Positions 27,389-35,564 of a DNA stretch of 64,000 nt are shown piece after piece. Under the pieces are notes generated by a model. That model had not been told where the DNA came from and made no database searches. It worked only from the letters and a program-made list of their open reading frames with translations. Position numbers and translations under genes: made by a program. The DNA is from an uncultured Clostridia bacterium (lineage in GTDB: Bacteria; Bacillota; Clostridia; Oscillospirales; Acutalibacteraceae). The stretch spans positions 107,783 through 171,782 of the forward strand of contig CANQGT010000003.1 of the NCBI GenBank assembly GCA_947623505.1. The letters are read 5' to 3'. The stretch's first letter is position 1; the number at the start of each line of letters is the position of its first letter.

Positions 27389-29166
27389 ATATCCAAGCCC
27401 TCCGTTTCTTTGTAGTAGTAGCTTTGAAGCTGATACATTCTGTAATATGAGCCCTTAAGAGCCATAAGTTCATCATGTGTTCCGCTTTCGGCTACCGTTC
27501 CGTCCTTTATAAACAGTATTTTATCACAGAAGCGCGTTGACGAAAGTCTGTGCGAAATAAAGAAGGATATTTTATTTTCCGTCATTTCGTTGTATTTCAG
27601 ATAGAGCTCGTTTTCGGCGATGGGATCGAGCGCCGCGGTGGGCTCATCCAAAATAAGAACGGGCGCGTTTTTGTAAATCGCCTTCGCGAGCAGCAGTTTT
27701 TGCTTTTCACCGCCCGAAAAATCCGCGGCATCGCTGTAAACGTCCTTCACCATAAATGTGTTTTCCTTTTTTTCAAGGCTGTTAATTTTATCGGCAATTC
27801 CCGATTTTTCAAAAGCATAAAACAGCCTGCTCCTATCGTAATCCGAATTTGCGCAGACGTTCTCCGCTATGCTGAGCGGCAAAAAATTATAATCCTGAAA
27901 TACCGCCGAAAACAAATCGAAATAGCTTTCGCGGGAAAAATCGCGGCTGCTTTTTCCGTTTATAAGAATATCGCCGTCCGTAGGATAATAGAGGCCGCAG
28001 AGCAGTTTTACCGCCGTTGTTTTACCGGCGCCGTTTTCGCCGACTATCGCGATGTTTTCGCCCTTGCTTACCTTGAAAGACATATTTTTTATAGTGCTTT
28101 TTTCGGCGGAGGGATATGAAAACGAAACGTTTTTAAATTCAACGGAATCAACTTCCTTAAAATCGACATTCGGTTTATCGGTATTTTCATCGCCGCTTTC
28201 AACAAATTCCCTGAAAGCGGCGCAGTCGTTGCAGCAGCGTTCGATATTTGAATACATATAAACGGCGTTCATTATCCAATTTGAAAAGCCGGTAATGATG
28301 CCGAAATAAAAAATGAAATCGGAAACGGAAAGCCTGCTTTGGCACACAAGATATGTAAGATAGGCATAAGCGACAAGCTCGCGCACAAGATTAAGCAGCG
28401 CTCTTGTGCCTACCGTTTCGGCGCTTTTGCGCATATATTTTGACACTAATTTTTCCAGCCCCGCAATGCACTTTGCAAATGAAAGCAGGAAATAGTCGCC
28501 AAAGCCGTAAAGCCTTATATCCTTCGCGGCATTAAGATCCTTGCTGAGAGAGTAGTAATAATCAAATCTTACAAATAAACCGCTTCTTTCGTCTTTAACG
28601 CTATTATCCATCTTGTTCAGATTTTTCAGCAAAAAGAATTCCGCGGCGCAGGTGGCAAGGATTATAAGTATCATCAGAATATTTATTTTGTAAATAAGCG
28701 TCAACGAAGTTATAACGCCGACTATACAAATCAGCATCTGATTGCAGGTTTCTATAAAATCGGAGGAAGAGGAATAATAGCTTCGATAAAAATCCATAGC
28801 CCTTTTATTCTTTTCCCTGCCGTCAAGGCTTTCTATATTCGTGTAGTCGGTTTTAAGATTTTTGCGAAAAGCCATAATGGCATAGCGCATACGGATTATT
28901 CTTGCGCTGCCGTTCAAAAGCTCCTGCAAAAAGGGCGAAAGCCATGTAGTCAAAGCGACAAGCAGGCTCAGCAGAGCCACCACAAGAGTGAGCCTGCCGA
29001 CGGTGACGCCTTCGTTTATGCAGTCTATCATAGCCTTTGGTATATACGCCGTAATTATAGGCTGAAATACCATTGCGGGAACTCTGATACAAAAAAACAA
29101 AAGGCTTTTTTTATCCCATTTTATCCAGTTGGAGAGCATATATTTTATATTATCTTTCATAATCAA
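27385..29166 (-). CDS. ABC transporter, fused permease/ATPase half-transporter (first of pair)
   Basis: A 593-residue partner of the next gene with the same layout. The N-terminal membrane domain covers about 1-325, Walker A is GENGAGKTT (about 378), signature SGGEKQKLLLAKAI (about 493) and Walker B APVLILDEPTAALDP. Both ATP sites look intact. The start is TTG 29166 (GGGAG at 5 bases) or ATG 29160. It lies downstream of an XRE regulator and a small gene, suggesting that regulator controls it (inference). Confidence 0.9.
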   Translation of the reverse strand: MIMKDNIKYMLSNWIKWDKKSLLFFCIRVPAMVFQPIITAYIPKAMIDCINEGVTVGRLTLVVALLSLLVALTTWLSPFLQELLNGSARIIRMRYAIMAFRKNLKTDYTNIESLDGREKNKRAMDFYRSYYSSSSDFIETCNQMLICIVGVITSLTLIYKINILMILIILATCAAEFFLLKNLNKMDNSVKDERSGLFVRFDYYYSLSKDLNAAKDIRLYGFGDYFLLSFAKCIAGLEKLVSKYMRKSAETVGTRALLNLVRELVAYAYLTYLVCQSRLSVSDFIFYFGIITGFSNWIMNAVYMYSNIERCCNDCAAFREFVESGDENTDKPNVDFKEVDSVEFKNVSFSYPSAEKSTIKNMSFKVSKGENIAIVGENGAGKTTAVKLLCGLYYPTDGDILINGKSSRDFSRESYFDLFSAVFQDYNFLPLSIAENVCANSDYDRSRLFYAFEKSGIADKINSLEKKENTFMVKDVYSDAADFSGGEKQKLLLAKAIYKNAPVLILDEPTAALDPIAENELYLKYNEMTENKISFFISHRLSSTRFCDKILFIKDGTVAESGTHDELMALKGSYYRMYQLQSYYYKETEGLDI

Positions 29167-29217
29167 GTAAACTCCCGATAATTACAGTTTTAAGATAAAA
29201 AGCGTTTTCACACCGCG

Positions 29218-29457
29218 TTACAGGCTCGCGGTCAGTTCAAAGCCCGAAGCGGTAATAACGCTCAAGACGGTGGTTTCTTTATAAAGCTTTGCGTTTTTCC
29301 TTAATTCTCTGAAAACTCCGTAAATATTTGAAAAACCGATACACAATCCACTCCTCCTGAGAAATACGGACAGTATAAGGGCGTTCAGGCGGTTGAGCAC
29401 AAGAAAATAAGGACAGCGCAGGCATATTCTGACTCCGAAAAAAAGCCTGATTTTCAT
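29218..29457 (-). CDS. Small basic protein coupled to the XRE regulator gene
   Basis: A 79-residue protein beginning MKIRLFFGVRICLRCPYFLV. It starts 12 bases after the regulator stop with a good GAGGAAA ribosome-binding site at 6 bases, which supports translation. The C-terminal part (VLSVITASGFELTASL) resembles the beta-strand module at the end of the neighbouring regulator (DIAHIVTQNGDIIDVFVEKE). I do not recognise a named family. The pairing of an XRE-type regulator carrying such a module with a small relative is consistent with a regulator/partner unit for the ABC pair. Confidence 0.6.
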   Translation of the reverse strand: MKIRLFFGVRICLRCPYFLVLNRLNALILSVFLRRSGLCIGFSNIYGVFRELRKNAKLYKETTVLSVITASGFELTASL

Positions 29458-29469
29458 TCTTGCTTTCCT

Positions 29470-30045
29470 CTATTCTTTCTCTACAAATACGTCAATAATG
29501 TCGCCGTTTTGCGTAACGATGTGGGCTATATCGCCCATTGCGCCCGATTCAACGATTGATATTATTTCATCAATATCAAACGCGCTTAGATCTATCGAGC
29601 CGCGAACTCCGTTTCCCGCTATATTCAAATTTTTCATCATTCCTTTGAACGAACCCAAAAGAGAAACGGGGAGCCTCACGTTTACATTGTCGCCATTCTG
29701 AGTTATTACCTTTACCTTGAGATACGATATACCCGACTGAATATCGGCACGCTTTCGCGCCGCGCCGGATTCTTTTTCCTTTTTCTTCGGTTCAGCGTAA
29801 GGCTCAGACGGTTTGGGCGCGGCGGTCGGCGGAGCTGCGTCCTCGGATATTCCCTGCTCCAGCAAAGCGTCCACCGTTATGCCGTAAAGCCTTGCTATCT
29901 CGGGCAAAAGCATTATATCGGGGCAGGACAAATCATTTTCCCATTTTGAGACCGCCTGCGGCGATATGCCAAGCTGTTTCGCGACCTCGTCCTGAGTCAA
30001 AACAGCTTTCTTTCTCAGGTAATTAAGCTTTTCACCAAATGTCAT
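29470..30045 (-). CDS. XRE-family transcriptional regulator with C-terminal beta module
   Basis: A 191-residue protein. Residues 2-65 are a Cro/CI helix-turn-helix (EKLNYLRKKAVLTQDEVAKQ; LGISPQAVSKWENDLSCPDI). A Pro/Glu/Lys-rich linker (about 75-100) follows, then a duplicated strand-rich module, ISYLKVKVITQNGDNVNVRL near residue 108 and DIAHIVTQNGDIIDVF at the end. Start ATG 30045 has AGGAG upstream; further in-frame upstream codons lie in the promoter. Four GGTTG-type half-sites in its own promoter suggest autoregulation. It likely controls the small gene and ABC pair downstream. Confidence 0.85.
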   Translation of the reverse strand: MTFGEKLNYLRKKAVLTQDEVAKQLGISPQAVSKWENDLSCPDIMLLPEIARLYGITVDALLEQGISEDAAPPTAAPKPSEPYAEPKKKEKESGAARKRADIQSGISYLKVKVITQNGDNVNVRLPVSLLGSFKGMMKNLNIAGNGVRGSIDLSAFDIDEIISIVESGAMGDIAHIVTQNGDIIDVFVEKE

Positions 30046-30098
30046 AATAACATTTCTCCTTTCTGTGTTGCGGCTCAAATTTGCCGTTTCCATAATAA

Positions 30099-30183
30099 AA
30101 AATACCACGGAAAGTACGGTTGACAACAGCAACTTTCGGTTGATTTTCGCCTTGTTCAACCTTTGGTTTAAAAACAACAACCG
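30099..30183 (-). promoter_or_regulatory. Promoter with four GGTTG half-sites upstream of the XRE regulator
   Basis: On the minus strand TTGTCA (30121-30126) and TATTTT (30099-30104) are 16 bases apart. Four half-sites occur at 30117-30123 and 30137-30143 (CGGTTGA on plus), 30156-30161 (TCAACC) and 30178-30183 (CAACCG), spaced about 20 bp or two helical turns. One overlaps the -35. This looks like a multi-site operator. Confidence 0.5.
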
Positions 30184-30225
30184 CAAGTTTATAATCGAAA
30201 TGCCATCTACAAAAGAAAGAGCGCT

Positions 30226-30269
30226 AAAAAAGCCTCTTCAATGCACAATTATACACAAAAAGGGGCTTT
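30226..30269 (-). terminator. Candidate terminator of the M20 peptidase gene
   Basis: On the minus strand AAAGCCCC pairs with GAGGCTTT across a long loop of about 25 nt and is followed by six T residues. It lies 20 bp past the stop at 30288. The large loop and one mismatch lower the certainty. Confidence 0.45.
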
Positions 30270-30287
30270 AAATCCATACAATATTTG

Positions 30288-31721
30288 TTATCTGTAGTTT
30301 TTGAGAAAATGCTTATAAAACGCCACCGCGTTGCCCACGGCCTTAACGCTTATATTTTCGTTCGGGCTGTGAACCGAAGCGTACTGCTGCGCGTCTATAT
30401 CAATGGGCGCAAAGCGCACAACGCACGGGCATATATCGCTGAAATGGCGGGCGTCCGTTCCCGCGGGAAGTATGAAAGGCGCGGCGCCCACATTGGGGAA
30501 TATCTCGCCTATGCAATCCTTAACATAACCGAACTGAGGGAGTCTGAAATTCGCGGGCTTATGGTATTCGTTTCCGCTTTCGGCAAGCTTTACCTCAACG
30601 CCGTACTTTTCCGCCGCCTTGCTAAAGGCGTCAAAATCCTTTTCAAAATCCTTATCGTTCACGCAGCGAAGCGACGCCTTGGCGCGGCATTCCTTTTCCT
30701 GCGAACCGCCGTTTATGGCGGTAAACGAGCACATTGTGCCTATCATTGACGCCGCCTGCGCGTTTATCTTTGGAATGATAACTTTAAGCAGCGGAGCGAA
30801 AAGCCAAAGATTGGCGAAGATGAGGCGCATCGGAAATACGCTGTATGGCGCAAGCCCCTCGAACATCGCCTTTACCTCGGGATACATTTTTCTTATAAAC
30901 AGATTTTTGGAGTTAACGTCCGTTATAAAGCGGGACATTCGTACAACGGGGGTTTCGGGATTAGCCGCAAGCCCCGTATGGGAATCCCCCTCTTTCGCGG
31001 AACATTCGGCGCTGAAACGCCCCTTTTCGTGTATTGCCATCATAGCGCATTTGCACACTATGCCGCCCATAGGAGCCTCTATAACCGCGCCGCCCTCGTC
31101 GAGAATAAGCTCAAAGGAAATGTTGTTTTTCTCAAAATATTCGAGGGCTTTCGGTATTCCGTCACCTGCGATTTCCTCATTGTGCGACGAGCCTATCCAA
31201 AGATTGCAGGGCGGCTCAAAGCCCTCCGAAAGCAGTTCCTCAAGCGCGGAAAATTCCGCGAACAGCGGCGTTTTCGTATCCACCGTTCCTCTGCCCCATA
31301 TCTTCCCGTCGATTATCTCGCCGCCGAAAGGCTCGTGTTCCCATTCGCCCGTTGCGTCCACCACATCGTGGTGCGACATTATCATTATGTTTCTGCCTTT
31401 ATCCTTGCCCTCAAGGCAATACATCCAGCAGTCGTCGCCGAAAGTCATCTTTTTGAGTCTTTCGTGAACGAGGGGGAAAAGCTCCTCCATAACGCCGCGC
31501 AGCTTCGCGAACTGCGTGTCGTCAAAGCCGTCATCTGACGACACGGTTTTGCACTGTATCATTTTCGCGAGCCGCCTTGCGTATTCAAGGCTTTTTTCGG
31601 GACTTACGTTTTCTTTTTCGGGGCGCAAAGGCCGCACCTTTGCCTTGCATAGCACCGCTCTGATTACAAGCACAGCCAACAGCAGCGCCACAGCGCCCAA
31701 TATAATGTATAATGCGGTCAT
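30288..31721 (-). CDS. M20 family metallopeptidase with N-terminal membrane anchor
   Basis: A 477-residue protein. Residues about 3-24 form a hydrophobic anchor. The M20 catalytic core has MSHHDVVDATGEWEHEPFGG (first metal His and Asp, about 118), IWGRGTVDTKTP (bridging Asp), SSHNEEIAGDG (Glu general base and ligand, about 178) and AGTDARHFSDICPC near the C-terminus. The anchored layout resembles carboxypeptidase-S/PM20D1-like proteins that cleave or form N-acyl amino acids and dipeptides. A paralogue with the same layout is encoded at 43580-45046. The substrate is not known. Confidence 0.88.
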   Translation of the reverse strand: MTALYIILGAVALLLAVLVIRAVLCKAKVRPLRPEKENVSPEKSLEYARRLAKMIQCKTVSSDDGFDDTQFAKLRGVMEELFPLVHERLKKMTFGDDCWMYCLEGKDKGRNIMIMSHHDVVDATGEWEHEPFGGEIIDGKIWGRGTVDTKTPLFAEFSALEELLSEGFEPPCNLWIGSSHNEEIAGDGIPKALEYFEKNNISFELILDEGGAVIEAPMGGIVCKCAMMAIHEKGRFSAECSAKEGDSHTGLAANPETPVVRMSRFITDVNSKNLFIRKMYPEVKAMFEGLAPYSVFPMRLIFANLWLFAPLLKVIIPKINAQAASMIGTMCSFTAINGGSQEKECRAKASLRCVNDKDFEKDFDAFSKAAEKYGVEVKLAESGNEYHKPANFRLPQFGYVKDCIGEIFPNVGAAPFILPAGTDARHFSDICPCVVRFAPIDIDAQQYASVHSPNENISVKAVGNAVAFYKHFLKNYR

Positions 31722-31933
31722 ACCGTTCTCCTTTCGATCAATGACCTAAAACGCGCGGCTCCGAAAGAGACCGTATGTATAAATCGGTTTTGCGCGCTTT
31801 CCTTTTATTTTTCTTGCCTCATGTATCGTTGAAAGAATGTACTTCTCATTGCGGCCGAGATAGATTATTACGGTATCGGCAAAGAATACTCCGCCGACTA
31901 CAGCCGTGTATTTAAGACTCAGCTTGCCGACGA

Positions 31934-32425
31934 TTATCTATGATACCTCAGGCGGCAGCAATCGTCGCCCTTGGCTATCGTTGACGGAAGATCGAGCACG
32001 CAGCCGTATTGCTCGCCTATGCCCCTATCGCCGCACATAGCGATATCGCACAGCAACGCGATTTCATCATCGGTGCAGCCCATTTTCTGCCAACCCTTTA
32101 CAAGCGGGCAATAATGGAAATCAATATCGAGATGATCGTCGTCGCAGCGTTTTACATCCATTTCAAACATCCACTGCGCCGGACGTGTGAAAAGCGTTTT
32201 TCTCAATCCGGTAAGACTTTTGGTGCCGCCTTTTTCAACAAGCGCCTTGCCTTGGGCAAGACCGCAGCGTTTTACGGCGCTGCTGCCAACGTCCCACCAA
32301 TCGAGGCCTCTTTTGCCCGCCTCATCGCAAAGCAGATAAAGCCATTGCGCTCTCTGCTCCATTTGGCCCCTTACCGCCTGAATAAGTGAAAAAGTTATTT
32401 TCGGTTCATTTTTGATTTTGCTCAT
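31934..32425 (-). CDS. L-2-amino-thiazoline-4-carboxylic acid hydrolase-like protein
   Basis: A 163-residue protein resembling the ATC hydrolase family: hydrophilic, with LDWWDVGSSAVKRCG, an FEMDVKRCDDDHLDIDFHYC segment and CPLVKGWQKMG, then a conserved CDIAMCGDRGIGEQYG near the C-terminus. The reference enzyme opens a thiazoline ring on the way to cysteine. Most homologues in gut clostridia are uncharacterised, so the substrate is open. The start is ATG 32425 with GAGGAG upstream. It is a stand-alone gene following a stem-loop. Confidence 0.75.
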   Translation of the reverse strand: MSKIKNEPKITFSLIQAVRGQMEQRAQWLYLLCDEAGKRGLDWWDVGSSAVKRCGLAQGKALVEKGGTKSLTGLRKTLFTRPAQWMFEMDVKRCDDDHLDIDFHYCPLVKGWQKMGCTDDEIALLCDIAMCGDRGIGEQYGCVLDLPSTIAKGDDCCRLRYHR

Positions 32426-32452
32426 AAAAATATTCTCCTCTTAAATTTTTAA

Positions 32453-32478
32453 AGAGCCGAACAGCAATGTTCGGCTCT
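32453..32478 (-). terminator. Stem-loop between the papain-fold-like gene and the ATC hydrolase gene
   Basis: A 10-bp perfect stem, AGAGCCGAAC/GTTCGGCTCT, with a 6-nt loop. On the minus strand it is followed by TTTAAAAATTT, so termination of the upstream minus-strand gene is plausible, though the T-run is short. Confidence 0.5.
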
Positions 32479-32601
32479 CCATAAAAAAACCAATCAAAAT
32501 CCGTACAATTTATTGTAGCATACTTAATATATAAAAATCTACTGAAAAATTTATATTTTTTTAGAATTTGTATTATTATTGTAATTTTCGATTTTGAGCG
32601 C

Positions 32602-33204
32602 TCATAATAACGCGAATTTTATGAGCCCGCCCCGCCTTGAGTATCCCGTATTCCATAAAATATCGAGAGAAACCCAGATATATTCACCGTAAGAGACTAT
32701 CTTTACCATTACCGTATCACCGAAGACCTCATAGCCGGTTATAAGAAACCAGTGCCACACAAAATCCTTCATAATCGGATTTGAATGCTTTAAAACAAGA
32801 CACGGTACGGGACAGCCGCCGTCAATTTGCGAAATTATGAACTTTTCCGCGCTTTCGGCGCTTTCGCTTCCCGAAAATCCGCTCACCGCAAGGCCTTTTT
32901 CATTTATATCCGAAAGGTAGGCGTTCACTCCGTCAATAAATATCTCAAGGGAATCTATGCCGCTCATACGCGGATGAAGATACGGCTTTACGGTATTAGA
33001 AAAAGCTATATAATCCTCTTTTGTTACATTTTCCGCATTGTAAGGATAAAGATTTTTCATATTTCTGTATTTTTTAAAATAAATAAAACTGTCGCAAGCG
33101 GTGACCGCGGCACAGCCGCCTACTTTCATTATTATATTTGTAAATTTTTCCTGATCAAAGCCGTAATCGTTTCCTATCTTGAAATAATCAAGCTCTTTTT
33201 TCAA
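32602..33204 (-). CDS. Papain-fold (C39-like) putative cysteine peptidase
   Basis: A 200-residue protein without signal peptide. A candidate catalytic Cys is in KVGGCAAVTACDSFIYFKK (about 28-46) and a candidate His in FVWHWFLITGYEVFGDT (about 155), followed by a strand VMVKIVSYGEYIWVS; this is the order of Cys and His in papain-like/C39-like peptidases. It is not fused to an ABC transporter. The start is TTG at 33204, with GAGGTG seven bases upstream. Enzymatic activity is inference; it could equally be an inactive fold relative. Confidence 0.6.
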   Translation of the reverse strand: MKKELDYFKIGNDYGFDQEKFTNIIMKVGGCAAVTACDSFIYFKKYRNMKNLYPYNAENVTKEDYIAFSNTVKPYLHPRMSGIDSLEIFIDGVNAYLSDINEKGLAVSGFSGSESAESAEKFIISQIDGGCPVPCLVLKHSNPIMKDFVWHWFLITGYEVFGDTVMVKIVSYGEYIWVSLDILWNTGYSRRGGLIKFALL

Positions 33205-33373
33205 TTAAACTCACCTCTGAAGCGTGTCCGCACGGGTGCGGTTCGACCGCCTTACTTATTATCATATGAATACGGCGCCGTAAAGTCAAGAAAAAAACGG
33301 CTCAAAGCCGTCGGGAACAGGTGTAGTGTTAAAATAAACGCGTTTACGGTATCATATATATTCCTTTATAAAT

Positions 33374-33426
33374 CCGGCTCACCTGAGTAAGGGGAGCCGG
33401 CTGCCGTCAGGCAGACTGAGGGGTTG
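33374..33426 (+). repeat. Dispersed GC-rich palindromic repeat, type A copy
   Basis: One copy of the 55-58 bp element also found in the 35.1-35.5 and 37.3-37.5 kb clusters. It contains an imperfect hairpin (GGCTCACCTGAGTAAGGGGAGCC) described here by its arms GGCT and GGGGAGCC, a second hairpin CTGCC/GGCAG, and ends GAGGGGTTG. It lies just past the 3' end of the MFS gene. Confidence 0.8.
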
Positions 33427-33453
33427 ATAGTTCAGTCAAGCCACACCTTAATA

Positions 33454-34875
33454 TTAATGTTTTTCTCTCTTTTCTTTTAAGTCTTGAAGCATTGTTTCAC
33501 GTTCCGAGTCTACTATACTATAAAACATTATCGGAATAGCACTAATTGCTCCTACTACTGCCGGAATTAGAGAAAAAAGAATCCATATTCTTCTTTGAAC
33601 TTCGGCTGTTTGTATTACCGCTTCGCCGGATGTTGAGGGAATGTATTGTATAGCGCTTAATAAGAATGCCGCAAAGCCCTGCGCAAGAGTTCCATAAACC
33701 TTTACTACGCTGTTTTTTAAAGAAAATGCTATTCCTTCAGTTCTTATTCCCGTTTTCCATTCTGCGTAATCAGTTGCTTCGGTGAGCATTTCCGTTGGAA
33801 TGACATTCATAGCCCCCATAAATAAACCCATAGCACAGTTGGAAATTATCAGCAAAGGAAGCATAACCTTTATCTCGGAATAATAATAAAGTCCAATGAA
33901 AAATACAATAAAACGGATTGCTGCAACGGACAAATAGCAGAGAATAATAATTTTCTTATTATTCAAATGCTTTTTGGCTGCTTTTATTAGTGAATATGAA
34001 AACATACAAACAACAAATCCGACTGCTTCAACAATTATCGAAAGACTTGCATAACCGAGAACATCAAGATAATAATAGGTGGAAAATGCCGTGCCGATAC
34101 CGGCAAAACTTGAAATCATATTTGATAAAAGCAAGAGCAAAAGAGGCTTATTGTGTGTAACACTGCTCAGCAATTCTCTTATTGATTGTTTGGCTTTGAT
34201 CTGATGAATTCTCTCTTTTACAAAAAATCCCGAAAGCGAAAATAAACCCACACCAATAATACCGGCTGCCAAACCAATTCCCGCAAATACGGTGATAAGT
34301 GAAATGTTAGTGCTTTCCAATCTTGAAAAATCCAACATTAACGGAACTGCCACAAATACAAAAGAACTTGCTAATTGCATACATATGTTTGAGGTCGATA
34401 TCGCTTTTTGCCTTTCAATAGGATTAGGAGATATAACAGATACTAATCCGCCAAATGATACGTCTGTTATTGAGTAAAGAAATTCCCATAAAAAGTAAGT
34501 TATTAAAAGATAGACTATTTTTATTGGAGAACGACTTGATGTGTCTTTTATAAAGACAGGCCCCATAAAAATAAGGGCGGTAACAATAGCCTGAAACGGG
34601 GAACAACGCCTAATTATTGAAGTGAGCTTGCCTAAAGCATTGTTCTTATGATCTATAAACAAACCAATAAGAGGATTATTGATTATATCCCATATGCCGC
34701 CGATGAAAAATATTAGAGATATAATGCGCGCATCAATTGAAAATACATTAACGTAGAAGTACATTAGATATGATGTTACCAGAGAATATCCAAATACTTG
34801 CCCTCCGTTGGCAATACCATATATTATGTTTTCTCGTTTTGATACATATTTTTCATCTCCATAAGAAGATCCCAT
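33454..34875 (-). CDS. MFS transporter, glycoside-pentoside-hexuronide (GPH) symporter family
   Basis: A 473-residue protein with about 12 membrane helices. The N-terminus YVSKRENIIYGIANGGQVFG and the downstream GGIWDIINNPLIGLFIDHKN match the GPH family (melibiose/xyloside/hexuronide symporters), which import oligosaccharides or glycosides with a cation. The ATG at 34875 has AGAGGA nine bases upstream and is preferred to an earlier in-frame start at 34950. The gene looks more AT-rich than its neighbours (by eye) and is bracketed by repeat copies at 33374 and 35116, suggesting acquisition by transfer. Confidence 0.85.
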   Translation of the reverse strand: MGSSYGDEKYVSKRENIIYGIANGGQVFGYSLVTSYLMYFYVNVFSIDARIISLIFFIGGIWDIINNPLIGLFIDHKNNALGKLTSIIRRCSPFQAIVTALIFMGPVFIKDTSSRSPIKIVYLLITYFLWEFLYSITDVSFGGLVSVISPNPIERQKAISTSNICMQLASSFVFVAVPLMLDFSRLESTNISLITVFAGIGLAAGIIGVGLFSLSGFFVKERIHQIKAKQSIRELLSSVTHNKPLLLLLLSNMISSFAGIGTAFSTYYYLDVLGYASLSIIVEAVGFVVCMFSYSLIKAAKKHLNNKKIIILCYLSVAAIRFIVFFIGLYYYSEIKVMLPLLIISNCAMGLFMGAMNVIPTEMLTEATDYAEWKTGIRTEGIAFSLKNSVVKVYGTLAQGFAAFLLSAIQYIPSTSGEAVIQTAEVQRRIWILFSLIPAVVGAISAIPIMFYSIVDSERETMLQDLKEKREKH

Positions 34876-35115
34876 ACGTTTATATCCTCTCTTTCCTCTA
34901 TGCTCCTTGTTTTTATCAAAATAAAAAACATACTGCGAATATGGTATCATTTATATTATAACATATTTTCTCGCCCTTTCAATGATTTTGCTTTTTTCAT
35001 TTTGGAAAATCAGATGAAATAAAGAATTGTAATAATACGTAAATTCACAACACAAAAGTAATAATTTTTACTAAGTGTAGAACAGGAAAGCGGTTGTTGC
35101 CAAAAATGTTCTTTC

Positions 35116-35394
35116 ACCGCTTTGGCTCCCCTGTGCAAGGGGAGCTGTCTGCTGCAGGCAGACTGAGGGGTTGTCGATACAATCTCTAACCGCTTTGGCT
35201 CCCCTGTGCAAGGGGAGCCGGCTGCCGCAAGGCAGACTGAGGGGTTGGTAATACAATCTTTAACCGCTTTGGCTCTCCTGTGCAAGGGGAGCCGGCTGCC
35301 GTCAGGCAGACTGAGGGGTTGGTAATACAATCTTTAACCGCTTCGGCTCACCTGTGTAAGGGGAGCTGTCTGCTGCAGGCAGACTGAGGGGTTG
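35116..35394 (+). repeat. Tandem array of four palindromic repeats, 73-74 bp period
   Basis: Copies start near 35116, 35189, 35263 and 35337. Each has ACCGCTT(T/C)GGCT, a hairpin formed by CTCCCCT and AGGGGAG, a second hairpin (CTGTCTGC/GCAGGCAGAC or CGGCTGCC/GGCAG variants) and the end GACTGAGGGGTTG. The 15-16 bp linkers are also conserved (ATACAATCTTTAA), so the unit is the full 74 bp. No coding signal fits this stretch. Relatives of this sequence are, to my recollection, common in gut clostridial genomes. Confidence 0.9.
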
Positions 35395-35550
35395 GTCAGT
35401 TACAATAACGCCATTGTAACAGAACACTACAACCCCTCCGTTTCGCTTACGCTCAACACCTCCCCTTGCACAGGGGAGGCGGAGAGAGGAGGAATTGTTC
35501 GCTTGCCATCGTCTTACACAGGTGAGGCAGAGAGGAGGGAAAGTAATGGA
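35382..35550 (+). repeat. Left composite repeat cassette flanking the dockerin gene
   Basis: The end of the fourth array copy, then a palindrome with arms TTACAAT and ATTGTAA (35400-35419), then an inverted type-B copy (ACAACCCCTCCGTTTCGC onward to 35488) and a decayed inverted piece to about 35535. Positions 35382-35480 match 37301-37399 in the same orientation and at identical length (99 bp, I count 8 differences). Confidence 0.85.
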
Positions 35551-35564
35551 AGGCGGTTTTGTTT

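Noticed and set aside
31830..31936. Plus-strand frame reading KNVLLIAAEIDYYGIGKEYS before the ATC hydrolase end
   Set aside because: It looks protein-like but is only about 36 codons, has no start or ribosome-binding site, and part of it is antisense to the hydrolase gene.
35010..35330. Minus-strand frame of about 106 codons across the tandem repeat array
   Set aside because: It owes its length to the repetitive GC-rich sequence; the translated text merely repeats the 74-bp unit, there is no ribosome-binding site and no family match.
35116..35394. CRISPR-like appearance of the regularly spaced repeats
   Set aside because: The linkers are conserved instead of variable, the repeats are far longer and contain two hairpins, and no cas genes are present.
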